From: Pyropia yezoensis
Taxonomy: Eukaryota; Rhodophyta; Bangiophyceae; Bangiales; Bangiaceae
NCBI GenBank assembly: GCA_009829735.1
Contig: CM020620.1
Span: 4,952,299 to 5,016,298, forward strand
Length of the DNA stretch: 64,000 nucleotides
Reading direction: 5' to 3'
How positions within the stretch are numbered: the first letter of the stretch is position 1; every line of letters starts with the position of its first letter. A program made the position numbers and the translations under genes. Shown here piece by piece: positions 45,671 through 55,116 of the stretch. Under the pieces are notes generated by a model. The model made no database searches. It saw only the letters and a list, made by a program, of their open reading frames with translations, and had not been told where the DNA came from.

Positions 45671-46544
45671 TGTGAGGCACCATCCCCACCCGGGCAGCCC
45701 TCAACGTACTGGTACACGGTTTCAGCTGCCCGCGTAAGCCAATGAAGCTGCGGGGCGCGGGGAAGGTGACGGGCGGGGTGACGGTGATGGGGGTGGGGAA
45801 GAAGATGGGCGTAACGTCGGTGAGGGTCGAGGGGGTCGAGGGGTTCGAGGGTAAAGGAGGTCGTTGTGTCTGTGTTCGTTGTTTCCCCCGAGGTCTCCCC
45901 GGGTGGCGCCCGCACTCACGCATTATACACCCCCGGGGGGGGCACCCAGGGTGCCCCAAAGCATGCGATTGCCCGTGCCGCCGGGGGGGCGGCACCAATG
46001 GGCTCAAAACAAGGCATAGGCTCTCAGAACAAGTCAAGGTGGGTGTGTGCGCCCCAAGACGCCCCACCAGACAGCCCCAAGCGGGGGCGGGGGCGGCGTT
46101 CGGCGCTCGTAGCGCCGCGCCGCTGGCCTCACACGCCGGGCGGCCCGATAGGCCGCAGAGGCGTGTAAGCCAGACGCCAGTCTTCGGGTCGAAAATGTCC
46201 CGTGGGTCAGCAAATCTTGCCGTTCCCATTGGCTCGTGGGGAGATTGTTCCGGCTGGCCGATGAGTCAGAGATGTGGCTTGTCCTGTGGTCCGTTAGTCC
46301 TCTGATCCGCGGAGAGAAAATATCCGTCCGGGGATGAGTCAGGGTACTAACGGGTAGCCGATCCGCGGCTCTCGTGCTGACCGTCCGCGACACGTAGAAT
46401 CTCGGCCGGACACCGCGGCATCTCCAGATTACCAGGGAGTTGATGCGTCTTGGAAGGAGTTGGCTGAGAAGGACAGGGAAGGAGAGGCCCCAGTCCTTAT
46501 CCCCGAAGCTAGAGTATTGGGGATTTAGGGGGCATATCCTTACA
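45671..46544 (-). repeat. 5' LTR of element C (874 bp)
   Basis: Partner of 39178-40051. About 11 differences, most of them in its first 90 bases on the + strand. Confidence 0.96.
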
Positions 46545-46549
46545 AGGCG
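46545..46549. repeat. Target-site duplication of element C, right copy (AGGCG)
   Basis: Exact match to 39173-39177. Confidence 0.9.
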
Positions 46550-47578
46550 CCTCACTGGGACCGAGATCGATCCAAAATGCATACGGCATGGTCGCACTGT
46601 ACAGCAACCCGCCATGGAAAGCCGCACGACCTGTGGCGACTGCTGCCACATGGCGGGTATCACGCCATTAGGTGACCCTGCGTCACATGCCACACGTAGC
46701 AGCCACGTGGCCCACCGTGGACGGCTACCACCCCCGACCCCGGAAGTCAATTCCGCTGCAGTTCGGGCCCCCTGCGCTGCAGTCCAGACTTAGGGAATTT
46801 AAAACATCCTATCGGTCGAGCAGACCAAAGCCGTGCATCAATTGTCGGCGTGAACATATCGTGCCGAACGGACTTGCCGAAGGCCCTGTATGGCCTGGAT
46901 TGGCCGCCGTTCCAGGCCGTGAGGCCACTCCATCACTTCGTGCCGGCGACTGGACGGTATTCGTGCGCCTCAAAACATCGCCGGCAGAACAGTCGGATGC
47001 GTCGCGTTGCAAGGGGCACACGCCGGCGCGGCACGTCAGGAGGAGGACTACGGAGGAGGGAGAGGGGAAGCGGGGGGGTGTGGCTCAAACGTGAGCGCGC
47101 GGCCGTGTGCTGCGCGGCGCACTTCGAGCACGAGCACGAGGGCGCCTGTACCCGCAGCCTCCCTGCACGGCGTGTGTAGTACACGCCACCCTCATAGAGT
47201 GTCCGGAACGCGCCAGCACAAGTGCGCACCGCTGTTGCATGGCGGGCATCCGCGTGGACCCGGAAGACGCAATGTTGACTCGGGGGGCAGGACACAGACA
47301 TCGGCCGCTGCAGCCGCCGCAGCCTTCTGTCAAGCTCGCTGCTAGCAGCCAGCTCACGACCAGTTAAGAGCGGACTTCTGGGTCAGAACGGGTGCAGCTT
47401 ATTGGTCAAAAACCCCTTCAGCGCGCACAAAGAGAGCCGGAAAGACGCCGGACGGAGATACAAACAGGTACCTAGGTCCAGACTGGCAGAGAGCAACAAC
47501 GACGGCCATATACCATCGACAGCGCTGTGTGCTACATTTTTCAAACCTTTTTTCCTTCTTTTAGCTCCGGTGCTTCAC
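46550..47578. other. No gene recognised
   Basis: Contains a GTGCCGA/TTGCCGA pair at about 46862-46880 and nothing else identifiable. Confidence 0.4.
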
Positions 47579-48427
47579 TGTGAAGGACCACCCACACTTG
47601 GGCAGCCGTCAATGTACTCGTGATGGTTTCAGGGACCCGTGCCAGCCAATAGGGCGACAGGGTGCGGGGAAGAGGGTGAAGGTAGTGACGCTGGTGGGTC
47701 TGGGGAAGAGGACGGCGCGACGTCGGCGGTGATCGACGGGGGTTCAAAGGGCTAAGGTCGTCTTTGGTCTGTGTTTCGGGTTGCCCGTCCGGTCTCCCCC
47801 GGTGGCGCCGACACGCACGCACTATACACTCGCGTCGGGCCACCCGAGGTGCCCCAAAGCACGCGTTTCCCCGTCGCGCCGCCGGTAGGCACAAAACGGG
47901 CCAGAAACAAAGCATGGCTCTCAAAACAAGGCATGGGCGTGCGTGCGCACTAAAGGAGTGCCGCCCCAGTTTGCCCCGAACGAAAAGGTCCGGCGTGCGG
48001 CGCCTAGTGCGGCACCCCAGCGGGCCCCAGACGCCAGTCGGTTCGAAGGTCCGAGAGGCGTGTAAGCACGGTTTGATCGAGTCGACCGAATCGGCCAGCC
48101 GGCTAGCCAGCCACATCGCTGCAGTGCTGCAGCGAGGACAGTCTAACGGACGTGCCTGCTGTGGCAGATGTGGCTCGTCATGGGTGCTGACGGAGGCGCC
48201 TTTTCGACAAGCCATAATGGGCTGTCGATGGCTGCTGTCGTGCGGCCGGCAGACACCGTAAGACAGCGGCTGACTCATCTTGAGTCTGGAAGGTACACCT
48301 CGTCATGCCCCACGAAACAAGGAGTTGATCCATGCTGCCAGGAGCTGGTTCGGCAGGATCTGTGAGGAGAGGTCCCAGAAATTGTCCCTTACGTATTGGG
48401 CATGGGATTAGGTGTGAAATCCTTTCA
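47579..48427 (-). repeat. Older solo LTR related to family C (849 bp)
   Basis: Starts TGTGAAGGACCACCC and ends ATCCTTTCA on the + strand, alignable along its length with the family C LTR but with many differences and gaps. It is flanked by exact TTCAC (47574-47578 and 48428-48432). Its divergence makes it clearly older than element C. Confidence 0.85.
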
Positions 48428-48576
48428 TTCACGCTGCTTCTTGGGGTGGTAAGCCAGAAGTCCGCAAGAAGCGCTTCTTATGAAACTGGGCGTGCGCAGA
48501 TCTGCGGCTGCTCGGGGTTCCCCTCCTGTATTTTCTCAGGAAGGTCATACAAGTGCATGTACTTCATGGCCGGAAC

Positions 48577-48680
48577 CACACAGTTTGGACTACATTCGTC
48601 TACTATTTGTCACCCAATCACAGGCAACCGCACAGCTTGGACCACATTCGTCGACTATTCGTCACCCAAGCACAAGGCGC
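48577..48680. repeat. Two-copy tandem repeat (about 55-bp period)
   Basis: CACAGTTTGGACTACATTCG and CACAGCTTGGACCACATTCG each begin a copy that continues through GTCACCCAA.CACA. Confidence 0.75.
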
Positions 48681-49418
48681 CGCCTCAGAACGTGCGGCTG
48701 AGCTCGGTTCAAGCGTCATCCAGGCGACCCTGCAGTTGACCAATCAGCGCTTTTATTGTCGTCACGCTGAGTGCGATTGTGGGCCACGAATTCTCCTCAA
48801 GGCTGATCACATCGTATAGAGCTTTGCTACAGTGGTTATTCGATTACGTTCGGCTCGGTTATAGCCGCATCAGCTAAAGCCGAGCCGAAAATTCGGGTGG
48901 GACTCGGGCTGAGGCTGTTCCGCACAGAACTGCATGACATAAATTGTCACAGAAGTGCCGTCTTGAAGGTTGAATTACCAGCGATCGTCCCACGAAGTGC
49001 ATACAGTGCCGCCCCGCCGCTCGCCGTTCCATCATCACGACGTCAATCCCTTCGATCCACTCCGATTTCTTGCTGCAAGACCACTGCGCTTCCCCCCCCC
49101 CCCACCGCCGCCCCGCCCCCCTTCGCATCCAAGCCCGCGACACGTTTCTCAGTGGGGAGGATGACGGCGAGGGAGCCATGCGTTTGTTTGCTTTCTCCTC
49201 ATCGGGGGACCGCCGCGGCTTTCTTCTTGTCAGGCGGACGGTCTCGTCCCAGCCTCTCCGGTCCACCTTCCCCGCCCCAGCTCCCAGGTTTTCACACAGT
49301 CGATGAGCTGGTGTGGTCTGCCCTGGTATGGTCTGCCCAGCTCCTAGCCTTCCAAAGTCACTCAACTGAAGTCGTAACTATTGTAACTTCTTGTACAGCG
49401 CGGCGGAACAGTGCGGTA
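48681..49418. other. No gene recognised; one hairpin
   Basis: TTCGGCTCGG at 48848 pairs with CCGAGCCGAA at 48879. A C-rich tract lies around 49090-49130. Confidence 0.45.
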
Positions 49419-49783
49419 CAGTCTGTATCGGTTATTGTCTGACCTGATATTGTCACGTCCGTGACATTACCCGGTCACAATCGATCGCACAGCTACTGTA
49501 AAGACAGGTTTGAAGATGATTGACTGACATGGCGCTTGACTCGCCAAGCAAGGGTGGTGGTGCTCCGGCCGCGCGCCGGGGTCAATCCGGGTCGAAGAGA
49601 GCAACATGCGCAATCAACGTGGATACGTGGATGGCTCAGCTGCACTCCGAGACGCTCTCACACTCAATCGTTCTGTATTCCGCCGGCCGATCGCCAACAT
49701 GATCGGAGGCATTGGCATGCCCTCGTCTGGGACAATGTCTCTAAACTTTCTGCATCCGACGTGACAACAACCGATACAGACTG
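49419..49783. mobile_element. MITE candidate (365 bp) with 21-bp inverted ends
   Basis: CAGTCTGTATCGGTTATTGTC (49419-49439) is matched by its reverse complement at 49763-49783 with one change. CAG ends suggest the hAT group, but the flanking 8 bases agree only in part, so no target duplication is confirmed. There is no coding capacity. Confidence 0.55.
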
Positions 49784-49898
49784 CACGTGGTACACGCGGG
49801 GTGGAACTATGGTAGGCTACTTTATCGGATGACCTCCACATATAACCGCGTACGCACCTGTAATTGTCCAGCCGAGGTACTCGGCGTTACTTGACAGG

Positions 49899-50103
49899 AT
49901 GGCCAAAATTTGGTGGTGTGTGCTCTTTCATGCTTTCGAACTAGTCCTTGCTGCTTTGTTCAAATTCTTCGAACAGCTACCGGGCATCGTGGCCGGGTAG
50001 GGACGCTCGAGAGTGTTCTGTTTTCGACACTATGAAATAAATCAGAGGGCCCCGCGACGCCACGTAACCATGGCCAAAACATGGTGGTGTGTGGTTTTTT
50101 CAC
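49899..50103. repeat. Short direct repeat before the zinc-finger gene
   Basis: ATGGCCAAAATTTGGTGGTG at 49899 and ATGGCCAAAACATGGTGGTG at 50070, both followed by TGTG and a T-rich stretch. Confidence 0.7.
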
Positions 50104-50375
50104 GGGCTCTTGTCGCATCTTGCCGGCTTGGTCTGCCCCCAGTCACTGCAACCATGGCCCTCTTTCACAGGTACTTTCATCGTCGGTGGTGCACAATGGC
50201 AGCCCCTCGTCGCTGCAACCATGACCAAATCGCCGCCGATGACCGAGGCTGTTCGCTGCGCTTGCGCCTTTTTCATGTGTGTGTGTTTAGTACCCTGTCT
50301 TTCCCGCCACGGCCTGCAGCCGTCGCCGCCGTCGTCGTCGGATGCCCGCGCGACAGGTTTTGCTCGGCCATCGTC

Positions 50376-51986
50376 ATGGTCGGGGGGCGTGCCAGCCGCT
50401 CGCCGTCGCCGTCTGCCCCACACCCCAAGCGCCCCCGCGTGGCTTCCGCTTCCCGGCCGTCGCCCGGTGCCGCTGCTGCCACCGAGGCGGCTGCTGCCAT
50501 CCCCCCTGGAACTGCCGCTGGCGCGGACGGCGCTGGCGCGGACGCCGCCGCCGCCGCGGGAACGGCGCCGACAACGAGGGCGGGCGCTCGTTCGGCCGCG
50601 TCCGGCGGCAGAGACGGCGGCAGCGAGGGTGTGGGCAGCCGCCGCACCGGTGGCTCGTCCCTGCCTCCTCCCCGTTCGCCGTCCCCTGCCCACTCTGGCG
50701 AGTCCACCCCCCCGCCGCCTGACCCCGCCCGGCCGTACGTGTGTACCCTTTGTGGCGCCTCGTACACGCGCTCTGGAAAGCTCGCCGCTCACGCGCACAC
50801 CCACACAGGTGCCCGTCCGTTTGCGTGTACCTACCCCAACTGCAACGCCACCTACACCCGCTCCGACTACCTCGCCCGCCACGACGCGCGGGCGCACGGC
50901 TCCCCCGACCGCTCCCGCCCGCACGCGTGCCCCGTGGCGGGGTGTGGCAAGGCGTTTGGAGCGGCGCAGAAGCTGCGCCGCCACATTGCCATCCACACCC
51001 TCCCGCGGCCGCACGTGTGTGAGGCGGACGGCTGCGACGCGGCGTACCGCAAGGCGTACCAGCTCCGGGCGCACGCGGCCGAGGCGCACGGCGCCGTTGG
51101 GGGGTTGGCGTGCCGTGGAGGGGGTTGTACCCGCGTGTTTCGCTACCCGAGCCAGCTGCGGCTGCACGAGCGGCGGATGCACGGGTTGGGGGAGGCGCCG
51201 GCGGTGGCGGCGGCGGCGGCGGCGGCTGTGGCGGCGGCGACGGGGCTAGCGGCGAGGGCACCGGCGGGGGCACCGGCTGGGAGCACGGTAGGGACGGCCG
51301 CCGTGGGGGGGACAGGCGGGGCGACGGGGGCGGCGGGCGGTCACGATGCAAACCCCGTAGCGGCTGGCGCGGGTGCCCGAGGGGACCTGCCTCCGCCCGC
51401 GGCTGACCTTGGTGGTGGGGATCCGTCGGCGGCGCCCGCCGCTGTAGGGGTGGCTGCGATCCCCGAGACTGTCGCAGCGGCCTCTGCGTCGGGCGACGGT
51501 GGCAGTACGCGCCCCCCCTCTGCTGCGGCGCTCCCCAAAACACACGCGTGTACCTATGCGGGCTGTGGGCGGGTGTTCGCAAAGGCCGGCCGTCTGACTG
51601 CTCACGTGGCTGCCACGCACAAGGGTATTCGCTATCCTTGCGGAACCTGCGGCAACGTCTATACCACTGCTTTCAACGCGGCTGCGCACGCGCGGGTGGC
51701 GCACGGCGGGCTGCGCTTCCTATGCGGGGTGTGCGGCGCGACCTTCACGACCCGCATGGCACAAAATCGACACGGCAGGATCTGCATGCAGCGCTTGATG
51801 GCGGAGGGGGGGGAGGAGGATGAGGAGCAAGCAGGGGCGGAGGAAGCAATGTTGGGGGGTGGTGGGGCGCCGTCGGGAGAGGAGAACCCTGTCCACAGCC
51901 TCGCAGTAGGGGTGGCGGGCCCAGAAGAGCTGCGTACCCTCGAGGCCACGCCGTACGTGCGGTCGTTGGCAGGGCGAGCGTCATAG
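50376..51986 (+). CDS. TFIIIA-like multi-C2H2 zinc-finger protein
   Basis: The start is set at the ATG at 50376 (MVGGRASRSPSPSAPHPKRP), giving 536 residues. The frame is open further upstream, but that part looks non-coding and contains part of the direct repeat. Residues 1-115 are Ala/Pro/Ser/Gly-rich. Five C2H2 fingers follow at about 121-269 (first YVCTLCGASYTRSGKLAAH), then a 120-residue Gly/Ala linker, then three fingers at about 390-472 (first HACTYAGCGRVFAKAGRLTAH), and an acidic tail. Most fingers have the C-x4-C spacing and short linkers of TFIIIA-type proteins; TFIIIA has nine fingers and binds 5S rDNA and 5S rRNA. Another C2H2 regulator is the alternative. No intron is needed. It is convergent with the Argonaute gene, 463 bases away. 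Confidence 0.82.
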   Translation: MVGGRASRSPSPSAPHPKRPRVASASRPSPGAAAATEAAAAIPPGTAAGADGAGADAAAAAGTAPTTRAGARSAASGGRDGGSEGVGSRRTGGSSLPPPRSPSPAHSGESTPPPPDPARPYVCTLCGASYTRSGKLAAHAHTHTGARPFACTYPNCNATYTRSDYLARHDARAHGSPDRSRPHACPVAGCGKAFGAAQKLRRHIAIHTLPRPHVCEADGCDAAYRKAYQLRAHAAEAHGAVGGLACRGGGCTRVFRYPSQLRLHERRMHGLGEAPAVAAAAAAAVAAATGLAARAPAGAPAGSTVGTAAVGGTGGATGAAGGHDANPVAAGAGARGDLPPPAADLGGGDPSAAPAAVGVAAIPETVAAASASGDGGSTRPPSAAALPKTHACTYAGCGRVFAKAGRLTAHVAATHKGIRYPCGTCGNVYTTAFNAAAHARVAHGGLRFLCGVCGATFTTRMAQNRHGRICMQRLMAEGGEEDEEQAGAEEAMLGGGGAPSGEENPVHSLAVGVAGPEELRTLEATPYVRSLAGRAS

Positions 51987-52449
51987 GGAGTAGGGGTGAG
52001 GCAGCGCCCGCCGTCAGATGTCTACCCCAATGTTTCTCTCTTCCTAGGAGCTTCCTTTTTCTTACGTAGAACGTCCTTGTCTCCAGCTTCAGTTTGTTGC
52101 TGGAGGGCGGAGTGTGCTCTCTCGATATTTTGGCTCGTCGAGTGCATCCCCTATGTTTAGAAAACTGGATGTGATGTTCTACATTGCAGAAGAACCTGGC
52201 ACAGCAAGCACTAGGGCAGAACGCAGGGCGTGACCGTGGGCATATCCACCACACGCCTTATATGCAGATGGGCAATCAAGAGCGCGAGCCGCATGGCACG
52301 GAAGAAGCAAGCTCGAGACTGACAGAGGCAACAACCTAAGACAACGCAAGAGAGGAGAAGAGAAACGCAAAGCATGATGAAGAGAGGGAGGATAAGCATA
52401 AGACCAAAGAAGAGACGAAGAAGACGTGGCGGAAAGAGAAAAACAATCC
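51987..52449. other. Intergenic space between convergent genes
   Basis: Shared 3' region of the zinc-finger and Argonaute genes. No clear AATAAA was found. Confidence 0.5.
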
Positions 52450-55116
52450 TCACATGTAATAGAGCGTGTCCTTGAGCTGATCCGACAGCTTGATGTCATT
52501 GTTCACCGAGGCCACCGACGGGGCAGCGCCACCAGCGACACTTGACGCTCCGTCGTCCGATACCTCACCAAGCCCCCCGGCGCGCATCACGCGACCCCGC
52601 TCGGCCACAAGCGCCGAGTAGGCAATGGGCGCTACGACCGAGGTGGACAGCGTGCACCGGGCATTGACGTAGCACAGGGCATGCGTGATCTCCTGCAGCT
52701 CGTCCGCCGACAGACCAAGCTCGTCAATAAGCGTCACAACGCGCACGGGTCGAACGGTACCCTGCAGCGCCGTATGGCTCTGCAAGTAAAACTCAAACTG
52801 GTGCGGCTGCGTAATGTTTTCATCCACGCACAACCCCGGCTTGCAGTTGCCCTTGAAGTCCGCGTGACGCTGTTCCACCGGCATGAAACGGGTGCGATGC
52901 CGCTTCTGGAGGACCACGAAGGTGACCTCAGGCGATGGGCCAGGGAGAACCTTCTGGTAAGCCGCGTGCAGCAAAGTCACCTCCAAGTTTAGTACGTTCT
53001 TGAACTGGGAATCCGCGACGCCATCCCGGTACACGAGCAACGCGTCGGGGAGCTTCTGCCACCGGTTAAAGTAGGAACGAAACACCTCCTCCGCAAGCTG
53101 CTGCAGATCCCGGACGTACTCATCCGAGGAAGGCTGGAAGCGGTAGGCTGACGCGTACTGCGTGAACTGGTGATTGAGGGTACCAACGAGTGCAGCAACC
53201 GCGTCAGTTGTTCGCGCGATGGACTTGGACTCGAGCGACAAGTCCAGCCCCATGATCATGAGCGTCTTGCGGGCCTTGAGACGGTCCAGCGATGGCTGCG
53301 TCAAGGTGACGTTGCCGCCACCAAGCTTGCAGTTGATCTTCAGCCCAAGGTTGGCAACGTACATGAGGTTGGCCTTCTCCAAGTGCTTGGCCAGCATGCA
53401 CTGGCTGGGGCAACCCAGGACGCTGTCCGACTGGAACTTGATCTCCCGGTAGTCGGACGTCTCGTTGGCAGGCTTGACTACCAAAATGAGCTGGCACCCC
53501 GGCTGCCCGTGGCTATGCGCGTCGCCGTCAACAATGCGCTTGATCTCACGCATGCCTTCCGCCACATCAGACTTGCTCTTGACCACCACCAACGGGCGAG
53601 TGTTGGAGATTGCAAGGCCAGTCTTGTTGGAAAGAGTGACCAGCTGGTTGATAAACGAGCCCAGTTTGCCCTGAGCGCCCCCGCGAGGCGCACGGCCGTG
53701 CGCGTCTTCCAAAATCAGAACTCCCCAATAATGGAGGATCTTGCCCGGCTGATAGTACACCTTTTCCCGCATGTTCCAACGGCCTTCCCGCGGAATCGTC
53801 TGCTGAGCGTGGTTGAAGATGAGAGTCGGCGGGTTGAGGGTACGGGCGGGGACTTGCAGGACCTTGTCATCCACGGACAGCCCAAACTCCTTGAGGTATT
53901 CATCGCTTTCGTACGACGCCAGCTTCCGCATACGGTCAACGTTATCAAAGCGGACATTGGGTCTCGTGCAGGCCACGTCCTTGATCCTCCCCACCTGATG
54001 GTCGTCTAGGTGGTGGCGGCGTTGGTTGGGTGAAATCTTCACTACCTCCAGCGGCAGATACATTGGCCGCTTCCGGGAGCCCACCTGCACACAAGGGAGG
54101 CCTGGGAACTCGAGCTGCTTGTAAGCGCGAGCAAAATAGTCGGCCACTGACACGGACTGGCCGCCACTCTCTTCAAAGACCAGGTCCGCGGCCGCATAAC
54201 TGGAGATTGCCACCACTTTCCGGCCCGTGCCGCCCGCCCGCTCGGCGCGGTTCGTCTGGGTTACCCGCACGCCCTTGATGAGTTGAGACAGAATCGCCCG
54301 AGCCCGGTCCGTCATAGTCTGGTCGCCATGTCGCATGACCCCAGGAACTTGGGCGGCCAGCTCAAGGAGCGGAATGGCACTCCAGAAACCGGTGACCTTG
54401 GCGTCCAACGCCAGGGTCATGCCTCGTGCCAGCGGCTTGATGGCGTGATAAAAGCCCCTCCACCCCTCCGCGCCGCCGCCCAGCTGCAGCTTCCTGTCCT
54501 CCGAGTAAAAGTTGTTCCCAATGTGCACAAACGTCTTGGCCGGCTTGGTGTGCAGTACAATCTCCAAGAAGGACAAGACCGCGGTGGGCACCTCGTCAAT
54601 ATGCTGCCGAAAGTACTTCGTCATTTCCCTGGTGTCCACGGAGCCCACGTCCTTGATGACACACTGGATCTTGTCAGAGTAGACGTCCAGCTCAAACGTC
54701 TGCGCCTGCGTGATGCCCAGGTCAATCGCGTAGACGTTTTTGCGTCCGTCATAAGCCATCAACTTTTTCAGCCGTCGCTCCAGCACCGAGATGGCCTCGC
54801 GCGACGTCTTTTCCCCAAGCTCCCGCGCCGCCACCAGCTCCGCCACCTTAGCAGCTTTCTCATCGGCCGGGTCGTGAGGGTGAATCTTGGAAAGGTCCAC
54901 GTCGTAGTGACGCACCACGGGCGGCAGATTCGCGGTCATGCCGAACATGTTGACCTGCACCATCTGCCGAGTGCCGCCTTTGCCAATCCCGGGGTGGGGC
55001 GCCAGCTTGATCTTCTCCACAGCCGGCGGCTTTACCCCACCGCCACCGCTACCAGCGGCGGGCGCCCCCGCCGGCGCGCCCGCCGCGGGGGCGCCCTGCA
55101 CCTCCACTTCGTCCAT
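52450..55116 (-). CDS. AGO: Argonaute protein (AGO clade), catalytically complete
   Basis: A single-exon gene of 888 residues from the ATG at 55116 (MDEVEVQGAP). Order: short Ala/Gly/Pro-rich N-terminus (1-30), N domain and linker (about 35-250), PAZ (about 255-385, with YLPLEVVKISPNQR at the end), MID (about 460-600) and PIWI (about 610-850). The slicer tetrad is present: D625 (MGLDLS), E666 (DEYVRDL), D698 (YRDGV) and H781 (SHTALQGT). The MID pocket residues for the guide 5' phosphate are also there: Y556, K560, Q572 and K597. The C-terminus LKDTLYYM matches the usual aromatic AGO end. It belongs to the AGO rather than the PIWI subfamily. It should load small RNAs and cut matching transcripts, and retroelements are plausible targets here. 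Confidence 0.97.
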   Translation of the reverse strand: MDEVEVQGAPAAGAPAGAPAAGSGGGGVKPPAVEKIKLAPHPGIGKGGTRQMVQVNMFGMTANLPPVVRHYDVDLSKIHPHDPADEKAAKVAELVAARELGEKTSREAISVLERRLKKLMAYDGRKNVYAIDLGITQAQTFELDVYSDKIQCVIKDVGSVDTREMTKYFRQHIDEVPTAVLSFLEIVLHTKPAKTFVHIGNNFYSEDRKLQLGGGAEGWRGFYHAIKPLARGMTLALDAKVTGFWSAIPLLELAAQVPGVMRHGDQTMTDRARAILSQLIKGVRVTQTNRAERAGGTGRKVVAISSYAAADLVFEESGGQSVSVADYFARAYKQLEFPGLPCVQVGSRKRPMYLPLEVVKISPNQRRHHLDDHQVGRIKDVACTRPNVRFDNVDRMRKLASYESDEYLKEFGLSVDDKVLQVPARTLNPPTLIFNHAQQTIPREGRWNMREKVYYQPGKILHYWGVLILEDAHGRAPRGGAQGKLGSFINQLVTLSNKTGLAISNTRPLVVVKSKSDVAEGMREIKRIVDGDAHSHGQPGCQLILVVKPANETSDYREIKFQSDSVLGCPSQCMLAKHLEKANLMYVANLGLKINCKLGGGNVTLTQPSLDRLKARKTLMIMGLDLSLESKSIARTTDAVAALVGTLNHQFTQYASAYRFQPSSDEYVRDLQQLAEEVFRSYFNRWQKLPDALLVYRDGVADSQFKNVLNLEVTLLHAAYQKVLPGPSPEVTFVVLQKRHRTRFMPVEQRHADFKGNCKPGLCVDENITQPHQFEFYLQSHTALQGTVRPVRVVTLIDELGLSADELQEITHALCYVNARCTLSTSVVAPIAYSALVAERGRVMRAGGLGEVSDDGASSVAGGAAPSVASVNNDIKLSDQLKDTLYYM

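Larger units (their letters stand above)
39178..46544 (-). mobile_element. Element C: Ty3/gypsy chromovirus with a zinc-finger frame before gag
   Basis: Two 874-bp LTRs and a perfect AGGCG target duplication bound it. On the - strand the order is LTR, primer site, C2H2 frame, gag, pol with chromodomain, polypurine tract, LTR. The LTRs are about 98-99% identical. Pol is broken in several places. Gag and pol are far from those of A and B, so it is a different chromovirus family. No antisense frame like that of A and B is present. Confidence 0.95.

Noticed and set aside
50100-51582. - strand frames of 360-400 codons opposite the zinc-finger gene
   Set aside because: The + strand holds eight regular C2H2 fingers; the mirror frames are Pro/Arg-rich shadows.
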